A stretch of 56,765 bases of DNA, taken from contig CAYYOK010000009.1 in the NCBI GenBank assembly GCA_964473205.1, positions 1 to 56,765 on the forward strand, given 5' to 3'. Within the stretch, counting starts at the first letter, position 1. Each line of letters begins with the position of its first letter. The notes beneath the pieces are model-generated. The model did not search any database. It was not told the DNA's origin and saw only the letters and a program-made list of their open reading frames with translations. The DNA is from CAYMRL01 sp964473205 (GTDB lineage: Bacteria > Deinococcota > Deinococci > Deinococcales > Trueperaceae). Positions 1 through 8,872 of the stretch are shown in pieces. The position numbers and the translations under genes are program-made.

Positions 1-817
1 CGCCGGGGCGCTTCACGTGGCCGGAGATCTGGTAGAGCTTGGTGCCCTTGCTGTCCTCGGTGCCCATCGACGCGAACCAGGCGGCGCCGTGCTGCAGGAT
101 GTGCACCACGCTGGTGAGGCTGGTGACGTTGTTGATGGTGGTGGGTCGGCCGTACACGCCTGCCTGGGCGGGGAACGGCGGCTTGAGGCGGGGGTTGGCG
201 CGCAGGCCCTCGAGCGAGTTCATCAGCGCCGTCTCCTCGCCGCAGATGTAAGCTCCTGCGCCGCGGTGGACGGTGATGTCGAAGGAGAAGTCGGTGCCGA
301 GGATCCTCTCTCCCAGCAAGCCGGCGGCGCGGGCTTCCTCGACCGCCGCGACCGTACGTTCGTAACCGAGGAAGTACTCGCCGCGCACGTAGATGAAGCC
401 ACGGTTCACCTTCATCGCGTAGGCGGCGATGATCATGCCCTCGATCAGCTGGTGCGGGTCGTCCTCGAGGAAGTAGCGGTCCTTGAACGAGCCGGGCTCG
501 GACTCGTCGGCGTTGCAGACCAGGTAGCGGGGCCCGCCGTCGGGCGGCGGCATGAACGACCACTTCATGCCGGTCGAGAAGCCGGCGCCTCCCCTGCCGC
601 GCAGGCCGGAGGCCTTGACCTCGTCGACCACCTGCTCCGGCGTCATCTGCCTCAGCGCCTTCTCGGCCGACTCGTAGCCGCCGTGCGCGCGGTAGTAGTC
701 GAGGGTGTGGGCGCCCTCGACGCCGATGTGGCGGTACATCGTGACCTCGTAGCGCGGGTCGTGGCGGCTGACTATCGGAGCGGGCGCACCCGTCTGCGCG
801 GAGCTGTCTGCCGGCAC
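1..817 (-). CDS. nuoF: NADH-quinone oxidoreductase subunit F, 3' end cut off by window edge
   Basis: NuoF is the FMN- and NADH-binding subunit of respiratory complex I, in the peripheral arm on the cytoplasmic side. I translated this frame from the reverse strand. It shows the glycine-rich flavin/NADH motif GRGGAGFSTGMKW, then CNADESEPGSFKDR and CGEETALMNSLEG, all typical of NuoF. The first 272 codons are present; the C-terminal Fe-S part lies outside the window. The start is a GTG one base after the nuoE stop, so it is translationally coupled to nuoE. It is the last visible gene of a nuoABCDEF operon. Confidence 0.93.
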   Translation of the reverse strand, partial: MPADSSAQTGAPAPIVSRHDPRYEVTMYRHIGVEGAHTLDYYRAHGGYESAEKALRQMTPEQVVDEVKASGLRGRGGAGFSTGMKWSFMPPPDGGPRYLVCNADESEPGSFKDRYFLEDDPHQLIEGMIIAAYAMKVNRGFIYVRGEYFLGYERTVAAVEEARAAGLLGERILGTDFSFDITVHRGAGAYICGEETALMNSLEGLRANPRLKPPFPAQAGVYGRPTTINNVTSLTSVVHILQHGAAWFASMGTEDSKGTKLYQISGHVKRPG

Positions 818-818
818 G

Positions 819-1463
819 TCACTCGCCTCCGCTCTGGGTCGCTTCTGGTGTCGATCCCTGGGTCGGTTCCTGGGCGGCGGACGCGTTGGCAGCCACCGGT
901 GCCGCTTTGTCGGCACCGGCGTGGTCTCCGTCGCGCTCGCGCCACGGCTCGGGCATCTCGCCCTTCTTGAGTGCCTCGATCAGGTGCGCGCACCTGATCC
1001 GGCCGACGCGCTCGTAGTAGGTGTCGTTGACCTGCAGGACGGGGGCGGTGCCGCAGGAACCGAGGCACTCGACCTTCTGGATGCTGAAGCGGCCCTCGCG
1101 GTCGGTCTCGCCGTTGACGATGCCGAGCTCCTCGACCAGGTGGTCGTACATCTGATCCGAGCCGGCCAGGGCGCAGGACAGCGTGGCGCAGACCTGCAGG
1201 TGGTACTTGCCGATGGGGTGCTCGTGATAGGTCGAGTAGAACGTCATCACGCCCTTGACCTCGGTCGGGGTGATGCCGAGGATCTCGGCGACCTCGTGCA
1301 CGCGCGGCTCGGAGACGTAGCGCTCGACGTCCTGGATGACGCGCAGGAGTGGCATCAGCGCGCTGCGCCTGCCCTCGGCGGGGTAGCGACCGAGGATATC
1401 GCTCAGCTCGTCTTGCCTGTCTGCGAAGAAGGGTGGGGCGCTGTCTAGTTCGATCATCTTCAC
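819..1463 (-). CDS. nuoE: NADH-quinone oxidoreductase subunit E
   Basis: NuoE is the 24-kDa [2Fe-2S] subunit of complex I that sits beside NuoF. The 214-residue product has the four cluster cysteines: C92 and C97 (VCATLSCAL) and C133 and C137 (ECLGSCG). The last 35 or so residues, rich in Ala, Glu and Gly, form an unstructured tail beyond the usual family end. The start codon is GTG, overlapping the nuoD stop as GTGA; an ATG two codons later is an alternative. It lies between nuoD and nuoF in the same operon. Confidence 0.95.
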   Translation of the reverse strand: MKMIELDSAPPFFADRQDELSDILGRYPAEGRRSALMPLLRVIQDVERYVSEPRVHEVAEILGITPTEVKGVMTFYSTYHEHPIGKYHLQVCATLSCALAGSDQMYDHLVEELGIVNGETDREGRFSIQKVECLGSCGTAPVLQVNDTYYERVGRIRCAHLIEALKKGEMPEPWRERDGDHAGADKAAPVAANASAAQEPTQGSTPEATQSGGE

Positions 1464-2698
1464 TTGTCCACGTCCCCGAGCACCGGGTCGAAGCTCGCGA
1501 TGTTAATGACCATGTCGGCGAAGAGCCCGCCGAGGCTGCTGGGCTCGAGCGACTGCAGGTTGGCGAGGCTGGGCGCGCGCACCTTGACGCGGTACGGCAT
1601 CGAGCCGCCGTCAGAGACGATGTAGTAGCCGAGCTCGCCGCGGGCGCTCTCGGTCGGCACGTAGACCTCTCCCAGCGGCGGGTGGAAGCCCTCGGTCACC
1701 AGCTTGAAGTGGAAGATCACCGCCTCCATCGAGTTCTCGAGCTCGGCGCGCGGCGGTAGACTGATCCGTCTGTCTGGGTCGATGATCGGGCCGGGCTCGA
1801 GCATGTCGAGGGCCTGGGAGACGATGCGGACGCTCTGCTCGATCTCGTCCATGCGGATCTGCATGCGCGCCCAGATGTCGCCCTCGGTGTAGACGGGCAC
1901 GTCGAAGTCGTACTCCTCATAGCCGCTGTACGGCTGCGCCTTGCGGAAGTCCAGGCCGACGCCGCTCGCCCTGAGGCTGGGACCCGTCAGCGCGTAGTCC
2001 AGAGCCTGCTCCTTGGTGAGGACGCAGACGCCTTTGGTGCGCGACAGCAGGATCGGGTTGGTGATGAACAGCGTGTTGTACTGCTCGAGGTAGCGGGGGA
2101 ACTCGGCGAGGAACTCCCTGACCTGCGGTGCGAACGCTTCAGGTACGTCCTTGTAGAGGCCCCCGACGCGGAAGTAGCCGTAGTTCATGCGCACGCCCGA
2201 GACCATCTCGAACACGTCGAGGATCTTCTCGCGCTCGCGCATGGTGTAGAAGAACGGCGTCAGGGCGCCCATGTCCAGCAGTCCGGTCCCGAAGAACACC
2301 AGGTGGCTGGCGATGCGGTTGAGCTCCGTCAGGATCACGCGCACGCGCTGCGCCCGCACGGGGACCCGAGCGTCCATCAGCTTCTCGACCGAGAGCATGT
2401 ACGCCAGGTCGTGGGCGAAGCCGTTCACGTAATCCATGCGGTTGGAGTACGTGACGCCCTGCTGGTAGGTGCGGTTCTCCATCGTCTTCTCGAAGCCGGT
2501 GTGGAGGTAGCCGATGTGCGGCCGCAGGGCGACGATTCGCTCGCCGTCTAAGTCGACGACGAGCCGCAGCACGCCGTGGGTGCTCGGGTGCTGCGGTCCG
2601 ACGTTGATGCGCATGTAGCGCGTGTCGAAGCTGCCGTGACCGAGCGGGCGGTCGGCGGTGTTGACCGAGCCGCCGTCCGCGGCGCCGTCGCGCTTCAC
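1460..2698 (-). CDS. nuoD: NADH-quinone oxidoreductase subunit D
   Basis: NuoD is the 49-kDa subunit of complex I that forms the quinone-binding pocket with NuoB. The 412-residue protein contains the family hallmarks GPQHPSTHGVLR, HIGYLHTGFEK, NYGYFRVGG and the C-terminal DPVLGDVDK end. The annotated GTG start overlaps the nuoC stop (GTGA). Conserved sequence begins about residue 29 (MRINVGPQHP), so the first 28 residues may be a lineage-specific extension or the real start may be that internal ATG. Confidence 0.96.
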   Translation of the reverse strand: MKRDGAADGGSVNTADRPLGHGSFDTRYMRINVGPQHPSTHGVLRLVVDLDGERIVALRPHIGYLHTGFEKTMENRTYQQGVTYSNRMDYVNGFAHDLAYMLSVEKLMDARVPVRAQRVRVILTELNRIASHLVFFGTGLLDMGALTPFFYTMREREKILDVFEMVSGVRMNYGYFRVGGLYKDVPEAFAPQVREFLAEFPRYLEQYNTLFITNPILLSRTKGVCVLTKEQALDYALTGPSLRASGVGLDFRKAQPYSGYEEYDFDVPVYTEGDIWARMQIRMDEIEQSVRIVSQALDMLEPGPIIDPDRRISLPPRAELENSMEAVIFHFKLVTEGFHPPLGEVYVPTESARGELGYYIVSDGGSMPYRVKVRAPSLANLQSLEPSSLGGLFADMVINIASFDPVLGDVDK

Positions 2699-3308
2699 GC
2701 CTGGCCTCCTTCTGGAGGCTCGCCGCTCCGGGGCGTCGAGCTGACGACGCCGGAGCGCGCGCCGCCCTTCCAGCCGGTCAGCCCGCCGTCGCGGCCGGTC
2801 AGGCCGGCGCGGAAGGCGGCTGGGTCGAGGAAGCGGCCGTCGTTGAACAGCGTCGGCGTCTCGCCGAGCGGGAAGTCCTTGCGATGCGGATGGCCCTCGA
2901 GGTCCTCGGGCGTCAGCAGCTTGCGCAGGTCGGGGTGGCCCTGGAACTCGACGCCGAACATGTCGAAGACCTCACGCTCGAGGAAGCTGGCGCCGCTCCA
3001 CAGCTTGGTGGCGGTCGGCAGGCTCTCGCCGTCATCTAGGTCGACGCGCAGGAACAGCCGGTTCGCCCCGGAGATGTCGTGAACGTTGTAAGCGACGGTG
3101 AAGCGCTTGCCGCGGTGCCGCGGGTAGCTGAGGTAGTCGATGCCGAAGACGTCGGTGAGCATCAGGTAGCCGTGCTGCTTGAGGGACTCGAGCGCGGCGA
3201 TGAGCTGAGGCTTCTCGACGGTGACGCTGAGCATGCCCCTCTCGGTCCTGACCTGCCCGCCCAGCTCGGCCAGGGCCGCCAGCGCGGCGTCGACGTCGGC
3301 CGCCGCTC

Positions 3309-3312
<4 letters not shown>
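2695..3312 (-). CDS. nuoC: NADH-quinone oxidoreductase subunit C
   Basis: NuoC is the 30-kDa subunit of complex I. The 205-residue product carries LTDVFGIDYL, the RVDLDDGESLPTAT segment, the EREVFDMFGVEFQGHPDLRK signature and the terminal GHPHRKDFPLGE motif. A much longer open frame runs upstream, but that part only shadows nuoB in another frame. The true start is the GTG that overlaps the nuoB stop as GTGA, which gives the usual family length. A low-complexity, Gly/Arg-rich tail of about 35 residues follows the conserved domain. Confidence 0.93.
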
Positions 3313-3848
<536 letters not shown>

Positions 3849-3851
3849 CGG

Positions 3852-4199
3852 CTACTTCCAGTTCAGGACGCCCTTGCGCAGCAGGTAGACGTACCCGAAG
3901 GCAAGGATCGTCACGAAGATGATGGCGTTGGCGAGCAGGAACTGCGGAGCGGCCCCGAACTTGACCGCGAGCGGGTAGAAGAAGGCGGTCTCCAGGTCGA
4001 AGATGATGAACACCATCGCCACGAGGTAGAAGTGGACAGGGAAGCGCTCGCGCGCCGTTCCCGTCGACGGCACGCCCGACTCGTAGGCGGCCAGCGTCAC
4101 CTCGTTGGCGCGCTTGGGGCCGAGAACGGCACCGACGATCAGCGCCAGCACGGCGATCGCGCCGGCGGCCAAGAACATCATCAACAGCTCGGAGTACAA
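3852..4199 (-). CDS. nuoA: NADH-quinone oxidoreductase subunit A
   Basis: NuoA is a small three-helix membrane subunit of complex I. The 115-residue product has hydrophobic segments near residues 5-27, 60-80 and 85-106, and the conserved PVHFYLVAMVFIIFDLETAFFYPLA region of the family. The start codon is TTG, with a purine-rich AGGGAG about 9 nt upstream. It is the first gene of the nuo operon; the likely promoter lies about 130 nt upstream. Confidence 0.95.
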   Translation of the reverse strand: MYSELLMMFLAAGAIAVLALIVGAVLGPKRANEVTLAAYESGVPSTGTARERFPVHFYLVAMVFIIFDLETAFFYPLAVKFGAAPQFLLANAIIFVTILAFGYVYLLRKGVLNWK

Positions 4200-4318
4200 G
4201 CTTCCGCGCTCCCTTCAGAACCGAGGCCCCGACGCGGTCAGGCTCGCTGTCGGCGGGTCTGGTCAGGCCGTGCTCGGTCGGTGTGACCGCGCCTCGTGCG
4301 CGATTTCACAACCAACAT

Positions 4319-4355
4319 GCTGGTAAGTTTACCAGCGGCCGTGCGCGGGCAACAA
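4319..4355 (-). promoter_or_regulatory. Putative nuo operon promoter with operator-like palindrome
   Basis: Positions 4319-4336 form a perfect inverted repeat: arms GCTGGTAA and TTACCAGC with a 2-nt centre. Read towards nuoA, a -10-like TAAACT (4331-4326) sits in the centre of the repeat. A -35-like TTGTTG (4355-4350) lies 18 nt upstream of it. A protein bound to this dyad would cover the -10, so I infer a repressor site. The palindrome is seen directly; the promoter assignment is inference. The 4200-4318 stretch between it and nuoA is untranslated leader with no other clear feature. Confidence 0.5.
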
Positions 4356-4485
4356 GGACCAAAATCCCCGTTCCGGAGCGGCTTCTCGCCCCCTCATCAC
4401 ATAGTGATTCACTCGGGTTTGATGCCGGCGGCGGCCGCCTTCGGGTATGATTCTCGGGGCCGCCTCGTCGGTCGAGCCGTTCCAG

Positions 4486-4561
4486 GGGTCGTTAGCTCAG
4501 TCGGTAGAGCAGCTGACTTTTAATCAGTAGGTCGCAGGTTCGAGCCCTGCACGACCCACCA
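4486..4561 (+). tRNA. tRNA-Lys (anticodon UUU)
   Basis: The sequence folds as a full cloverleaf: acceptor GGGTCGT paired with ACGACCC, D-stem GCTC/GAGC, anticodon stem around loop CTTTTAA (anticodon TTT), T-arm GCAGG-TTCGAGC-CCTGC, and an encoded CCA end. A -10-like TATGAT lies at 4446-4451, about 35 nt upstream, without a convincing -35. The VOC gene on the opposite strand ends 9 nt downstream. Confidence 0.97.
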
Positions 4562-4570
4562 ACGAGACTG

Positions 4571-5368
4571 TCACAGCGGCTCGGCGAAGCCGAGGTCGGC
4601 GAGCACTGCGAACTCGCGTCGCAGCGCCTCGCGCTCCCCGGCGTCCAAGGGCCGCTTCTCGAGGCGATCGAGCAAGGCTGGCACGAGCTCCTGTTCGCCC
4701 AACGCCACGGCCAGATCGATCCGGGCAGCCAGCGCATAGCCGTACTCGCTCGAACCGTCGGGATCGTGGCGTGCCAACGCCACGTCGAGGACCTTCGCGG
4801 CTTTGGAGTCGTCCAGATGGTAGTCGCGCAGCCTGGTGACCAGGTTGAGAGTTCTCTGCCACTCCGTCTGGTCAGGCTCCTTGTACGCCTCGGAGACCAG
4901 CTGGTCCTCTTTGCCTGTCTTGATGAAGTAGATCGAGTTCCCCGCGGTGTCGGTGACCGTGAAGCGAGTCTGCCCTGGTCTCATCCTGGAGATGCGCGGG
5001 AAGCCCTTGGCTGGAGCCCTGCCTAGGAGGTTTCGCATGCGAAGGGAGAACTCTTGGTGCAGGTTCTCGACCTCCGTCACCATCACGATGCACGAGCTGA
5101 AGTTCTCGGCCGGCTTCAGCGCCGGCAGCGAGTAGAAGTGAAGCTCGCAGGTCCCGTTCTGGATGCTGGCGTAAGCGTTCGGGGCGCGTTGCTGATAGGT
5201 GATCTCGAAACCGAGCGCCGTCCAGAACGCCAAGGTCTCTTCCATGACTCCGATCGGCAGACACGGAATGGCGGTGCCGGTCATCTCGCTCATGTCCTGA
5301 CGCGCGCTCGCAGCCTCGGCGGAGACGTCGATCGGCGATAGTCCGTCGGGGTCGTGCAGAATGCTCAT
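4571..5368 (-). CDS. VOC (glyoxalase/bleomycin resistance) family protein with C-terminal extension
   Basis: The middle of this 265-residue protein is a single vicinal-oxygen-chelate domain, roughly residues 34-150. It shows the pattern 'CLPIGVMEETLAFWTALGFEI', 'CELHFYSLP' and 'RFTVTDTAGNSIYFIKTG', as in bleomycin-binding proteins. About 100 further helical residues follow that I do not recognise. It is co-transcribed with, and overlaps by 4 nt, the padR gene upstream. A PadR-VOC pair suggests an inducible resistance or detoxification role, but the substrate cannot be read from sequence. The start ATG overlaps the padR stop. Confidence 0.75.
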   Translation of the reverse strand: MSILHDPDGLSPIDVSAEAASARQDMSEMTGTAIPCLPIGVMEETLAFWTALGFEITYQQRAPNAYASIQNGTCELHFYSLPALKPAENFSSCIVMVTEVENLHQEFSLRMRNLLGRAPAKGFPRISRMRPGQTRFTVTDTAGNSIYFIKTGKEDQLVSEAYKEPDQTEWQRTLNLVTRLRDYHLDDSKAAKVLDVALARHDPDGSSEYGYALAARIDLAVALGEQELVPALLDRLEKRPLDAGEREALRREFAVLADLGFAEPL

Positions 5369-5928
5369 GGTCGGTCACCTTTCATCTCGTGCGCGCCAGC
5401 CTCGAGCCGCGCGATAAGTGCTTCCGTCCACTGGAGGCGGCTCTCCGCCGTATGCAGCCACAGGCCGATGACCTCGCCGACCGGCCCCCACGCCTCCAGC
5501 TCTGCGTCCGGCGGCAGGTGAGAGACGATGCTCTGCTTCCATAGCTCCATCGCCTGTGCGCGAGCGCGTAGCAGAGCGAGGGCATCTGCTCTCGGCAGCT
5601 CGTCGATGAATCCCACGGCGGCCCCGAGAAGATCCAGTCTCGGATCGCGGCTCGACAGGGCAGCGCGCAGCAGCTCGAAGAACGCGCTCTCCCCCGCTTC
5701 GGTGAGCTCGTACTCGGTCCTCGGCGGGCCGCCGGCATCGCTCTCGACGCCTCGGTCGCGCAACAACCCCTGCGCGGCCATCGTCTTGAGGGCGTGATAG
5801 ATCGAACCCGGCGCAGCCGTCGACCACTCGTGAGCACCCCATGCCTCGAGATCGGAACGCACCTGATAACCGTGAGCGGTCCCTCGCCGACGGACTGCGC
5901 CGAGCACCAGCAGGCGGATGGCGGACAT
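5365..5928 (-). CDS. PadR family transcriptional regulator
   Basis: The 187-residue product has an N-terminal PadR-type winged helix (residues about 1-85): HGYQV, then EWSTAAPGSIYHALK, the AAQGLL recognition region and a YELTEAGESAF wing. A helical Vir-type C-terminal half (residues about 90-180) follows, as in dimeric PadR proteins. The start ATG has a strong AGAGGAGG ribosome site 5 nt upstream. It is the first gene of an operon with the downstream VOC gene. Inverted repeats just upstream suggest autorepression. Confidence 0.88.
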   Translation of the reverse strand: MSAIRLLVLGAVRRRGTAHGYQVRSDLEAWGAHEWSTAAPGSIYHALKTMAAQGLLRDRGVESDAGGPPRTEYELTEAGESAFFELLRAALSSRDPRLDLLGAAVGFIDELPRADALALLRARAQAMELWKQSIVSHLPPDAELEAWGPVGEVIGLWLHTAESRLQWTEALIARLEAGAHEMKGDRP

Positions 5929-5938
5929 CTACCCTCCT

Positions 5939-5986
5939 CTAGTCGATTTTGACTAGATACCGGCTGCTTGTCAAGTTTGACTAGTC
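5939..5986 (-). promoter_or_regulatory. padR promoter with clustered operator half-sites
   Basis: Two copies of TTTGACTAG (5948-5956 and 5976-5984) and a perfect dyad CTAGTC-N6-GACTAG (5939-5956) lie directly before padR. GACTAGTC (5979-5986) is itself palindromic, and GTCAA-GT-TTGAC spans 5970-5981. Read towards padR, TTGACA (5974-5969) is a good -35, with a weak -10 (CAAAAT, 5951-5946) 17 nt away inside the dyad. The half-sites therefore cover the promoter, fitting PadR autorepression. Binding by PadR is inference. Confidence 0.6.
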
Positions 5987-6019
5987 ACGGGCGTCGCCCG
6001 ATCAGACATCGCCAGGAGC

Positions 6020-6100
6020 TCACGAAAGCTGCTGAGTCAGCCCTATGATCAGGTCTTCCGGCCCGCGGATGTGATAGATCGGAGACTGGAAGGAATCGCA
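6020..6100 (-). pseudogene. Remnant of the 3' end of a VOC family gene
   Basis: Read on the minus strand, this stretch encodes about 25 codons ending in a TGA stop. They include SPIYHIRGPEDLIIGLTQQLS, closely similar to the C-terminus of the intact VOC gene at 17092 (YRLCYIRGPEGLLIGLAQEL). Upstream of this piece the similarity and any start are gone. It sits exactly at the left border of the lower-GC island. It is a truncated relic rather than a functional gene. Confidence 0.6.
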
Positions 6101-6166
6101 TCTCGCTCGACAGCTCGGACGCGCATGTAGCGACACCACGAGCATGCCCTCAGAACATTCGTCTCT

Positions 6167-6197
6167 TATAATGATACGGCGTGCTATTATTTGACAC
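6167..6197 (+). promoter_or_regulatory. Promoter of the plus-strand island operon with shared operator element
   Basis: TATAAT at 6167-6172 is a perfect -10; no good -35 is visible. A second extended -10-like TGCTATTAT lies at 6182-6190. Immediately after the first -10 comes an element with core GCGTGCTATTAT (6179-6190), matching GCGTGCCATAAT after the -10 of the promoter at the other end of the island. Over 24 aligned bases 16 are identical. I infer a binding site for a regulator common to both operons, most simply the island's own IclR protein. Confidence 0.5.
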
Positions 6198-6232
6198 GCA
6201 TCGGTCCGCCATATAGATCGGAGGCTCCCAGA

Positions 6233-7030
6233 ATGCAGGCTCAGCGCTCCATAGCATTAGTTAGCAATGTCGGTGGCCTGAATCCCTCTGCAGCGTTGAA
6301 GTTCGCTAGCGACCACTCGGTACCTGGTATGGAGTGGTTCAACGACACGTTCCGGATTCCGAGTTCGAGACGACGAATTGAAGAGAGGCGGGCGCTACTT
6401 CTCACTTCGGCGATCGAGTGGCACTGCTTTCACGGTTCCTTTACCGACTTCGACATCCTTATGTCCGATGACGGTTTGGCTAGCTGCGGTGAGGTCTTGC
6501 TGCGCCATGAGATCGAGTTTGCATCCAAGTTCGAACGACCGATCTTCACGATTCACCTTGGGAGCGGACAGCTGGAAGGAAGCGAGCTAGACCTAGAAGC
6601 TGGTCGGAATCGTCTGTGCTCGCTGTCCTCATATGCGAAATCGCACGGAGTTCGGCTGTGCATCGAGAACATGCGTTATGGCTTAACCAGCGACCCTCAT
6701 GCTCTGACCAGTTGGGCAAACGATTGTGACGTGGGTATAACTCTGGATATCGGCCACATCAGCTCGAGCGTCGCAGACGAGCATGAGCGGTTGCGTCAGG
6801 CTTTACACTTCGTGGATGTCGTGGCCCCGCATCTCTCTCACGTACATGTGTATGAGCGCGAGCTGACCGGCCCCATTCGCCACGTACCAGGGTTCGACTC
6901 TAAGTACATCGGCCCCATGCTCGAGGCGATACGCAGCACGACCGATTGCAGAACGGCTACCGTTGAGTATTGGGACGAGACGCCAGGTCTGCTGAGACTA
7001 CTTGACATAACAAGGAACCATTGGTCGTGA
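6233..7030 (+). CDS. Sugar phosphate isomerase/epimerase-like TIM-barrel protein
   Basis: The product belongs to the xylose isomerase-like / AP endonuclease 2 TIM-barrel superfamily. It shows the usual order of metal-binding strands: IENM, LDIGHISS, HVHVYERE and a final VEYWD, supplying Glu, Asp/His, His and Glu ligands. Such enzymes isomerise or epimerise keto/aldo sugars and related acids. I chose the ATG with GGAGG 8 nt upstream (265 residues) over a TTG 14 codons earlier that overlaps the promoter element. It is the first gene of an operon with two ABC permeases and an IclR regulator. The substrate is unknown. Confidence 0.8.
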   Translation: MQAQRSIALVSNVGGLNPSAALKFASDHSVPGMEWFNDTFRIPSSRRRIEERRALLLTSAIEWHCFHGSFTDFDILMSDDGLASCGEVLLRHEIEFASKFERPIFTIHLGSGQLEGSELDLEAGRNRLCSLSSYAKSHGVRLCIENMRYGLTSDPHALTSWANDCDVGITLDIGHISSSVADEHERLRQALHFVDVVAPHLSHVHVYERELTGPIRHVPGFDSKYIGPMLEAIRSTTDCRTATVEYWDETPGLLRLLDITRNHWS

Positions 7031-7076
7031 TAAACGAGTCAGGTACGACCTCATCAACAAGGTCTGCGCGACGCTT

Positions 7077-8021
7077 ATGGTGACATATACTGTCCGCCAG
7101 GTATTGCGCAGCTTCCCCGTAATCGGCCTAGCCTTGGTCCTTACGTTCCTGTACATTCGCGTGATTCCGGGCGATCCCGCACAAAACTTCCTCGGTCCGG
7201 GCGCGACGACCCAAGAAGTCGCCGCCATGCGAGAGTACATGGGGATATCCGATCCGGTCTTAGTGCAGCTGACTCGATGGATAGGCGGCATCGTCCGCGG
7301 CGACCTAGGTAACTCCGTCTACTCAAGACGACCCGTCGTGGAGCTCATAGGACAGCGCCTTCCGGTCACGCTTACGTTAGCTTCGCTGTCATTCTTAGTC
7401 ACCTGCGCGATAGCACTGCCATTGGGAATCTTCGCCGCGGTCAACCGCGGCAAAGCCGTAGACAGGTTGGCAACCGCTTTCGCTGTACTTGCGCTGTCAA
7501 TTCCTGAATTCTGGCTAGCGCTGTTGCTAGTCCTTCTGTTCTCTGTGAATCTCGGCTGGCTGCCTACGTCAGGCTACGTGTCATTCCTAGTTGATCCAGG
7601 TCAGGCTTGGCGGTTCCTTTTGCTCCCTGTTCTCACACTCGGATTGGTTCAGGCTGGAGTAGTAGTTCGTATCACGCGATCAGCAATGCTTGAAATGATG
7701 CGACAGGACTTCGTCCGTACTGCTCGCTCCAAAGGCCTACGCGAGAAAGCCATTCTCCTTACGCACACACTCAGGAACGCCCTTCTTCCGATAATTACAA
7801 CACTCGGCATAACGCTTTCGGTGCTACTGAGCGGCACGATAGTCATAGAATCGATGTTCAACATCCCGGGTCTCGGGAGACTGGCCGTCTTCTCGATCAG
7901 CAACCGAGATTACCCGATGATCCAAGGGTTGCTGCTTTACATGCTGATGCTGATGGTCGTCGTGAACCTCGTCGTAGACCTGATCTATGGGCTTGTAGAT
8001 CCCAGAATCCAGTACCAATGA
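7077..8021 (+). CDS. ABC transporter permease, DppB/OppB type
   Basis: The 314-residue membrane protein has the N-terminal FLYIRVIPGDPAQNFLGP signature of the dipeptide/oligopeptide permease B family. It has six predicted helices and the cytoplasmic EAA loop (DFVRTARSKGLREKA). These permeases import peptides, but also glycosides and opines. It overlaps the partner permease by 4 nt (ATGA). No ATP-binding subunit is encoded in the island, so it must borrow ATPases from elsewhere or the set is incomplete. Codon use is less GC-rich than in the flanking genome. Confidence 0.92.
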   Translation: MVTYTVRQVLRSFPVIGLALVLTFLYIRVIPGDPAQNFLGPGATTQEVAAMREYMGISDPVLVQLTRWIGGIVRGDLGNSVYSRRPVVELIGQRLPVTLTLASLSFLVTCAIALPLGIFAAVNRGKAVDRLATAFAVLALSIPEFWLALLLVLLFSVNLGWLPTSGYVSFLVDPGQAWRFLLLPVLTLGLVQAGVVVRITRSAMLEMMRQDFVRTARSKGLREKAILLTHTLRNALLPIITTLGITLSVLLSGTIVIESMFNIPGLGRLAVFSISNRDYPMIQGLLLYMLMLMVVVNLVVDLIYGLVDPRIQYQ

Positions 8022-8872
8022 AAGACCGCGACCTATCAGCTAAACCGCTAGCTAGCATCAGGCTTTCGCGTCTTGAGTGGGCAATCGTGGCATTCCTAGC
8101 AATAGCCATACTGTCTGCGATCTTTGCGCGGCAGATTGCGCCATACGATCCGATCTCTGACATGAACTTCCGCCAAGCGCTAAAGCCGCCGTCCGCCGAG
8201 CATTGGCTGGGAACAGACGACTACGGGCGAGATGTCTTGTCACGCCTCTTGTATGGTGTCCGCGCAAGCCTTGCGATCGCGATACTCGTTGTGTTGATTT
8301 CCAGCTTGGTCGGTACTGCCCTAGGGCTGGTGGCCGGCTACTTCCAGGGCTGGGTCGACTCCGCGATCATGCGCCTCGTCGACACTCTGATGGCCTACCC
8401 AACACTGCTCCTCGCCATAGCAATCGTCGGTATCAATGGCCCGGGGACACTGAGCGTGGTCATCGCACTAAGCGTCACCTACCTGCCACGGTTCATTCGA
8501 CTCATTCGCGGCGCAACCCTCACTCTTCGTTCCACTGATTATGTCCAGGCCGCCCGCGCTTTGGGTGCTACACACAACCGTGCTGTCAATAGGCATGTGC
8601 TCCCGAACGTCATTCACCTGGTCATTACTCAAGCGTCCATCTACTTTGCCTATGCGATACTCGCTGAAGCGGCACTTAGCTTTCTGGGGCTCGGAGTACC
8701 GGCACCGTACCCTAGCTTGGGAGGAATGCTGGATGCAGGTAGGCGCTACATGCACCAAGCCCCATGGCTCTCGGTCATTCCAGGACTGATGATATCGATG
8801 CTAGTTCTTGCGATTAACTTGCTGGGTGACTCCTTACGCGACCGGCTCGATCCCAGAGTGAGTAGATCGTGA
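8018..8872 (+). CDS. ABC transporter permease, DppC/OppC type
   Basis: The 284-residue product is the partner of the upstream permease. The N-terminal helix is followed by the family motif APYDPISDMNFRQALKPPS and HWLGTDDYGRDVLSRLLYG. The EAA loop reads DYVQAARALGATHNRA, and the C-terminus ends near GDSLRDRLDPR. It starts in an ATGA overlap with the dppB-like gene and ends in a GTGA overlap with the IclR gene, so all are one operon. Its binding protein is probably the one encoded at the other end of the island. Confidence 0.93.
   Translation: MKDRDLSAKPLASIRLSRLEWAIVAFLAIAILSAIFARQIAPYDPISDMNFRQALKPPSAEHWLGTDDYGRDVLSRLLYGVRASLAIAILVVLISSLVGTALGLVAGYFQGWVDSAIMRLVDTLMAYPTLLLAIAIVGINGPGTLSVVIALSVTYLPRFIRLIRGATLTLRSTDYVQAARALGATHNRAVNRHVLPNVIHLVITQASIYFAYAILAEAALSFLGLGVPAPYPSLGGMLDAGRRYMHQAPWLSVIPGLMISMLVLAINLLGDSLRDRLDPRVSRS

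Noticed and set aside
17..970. Long plus-strand open frame at the left edge
   Set aside because: It is antisense to nuoF and nuoE, whose conserved motifs are clear on the minus strand; the frame is a high-GC shadow.
6182..6218. TTGACA at 6191-6196 as a -35 with ATAGAT as -10 for the isomerase gene
   Set aside because: It would start transcription almost at the start codon and remove the good ribosome site; the TATAAT further upstream fits better.
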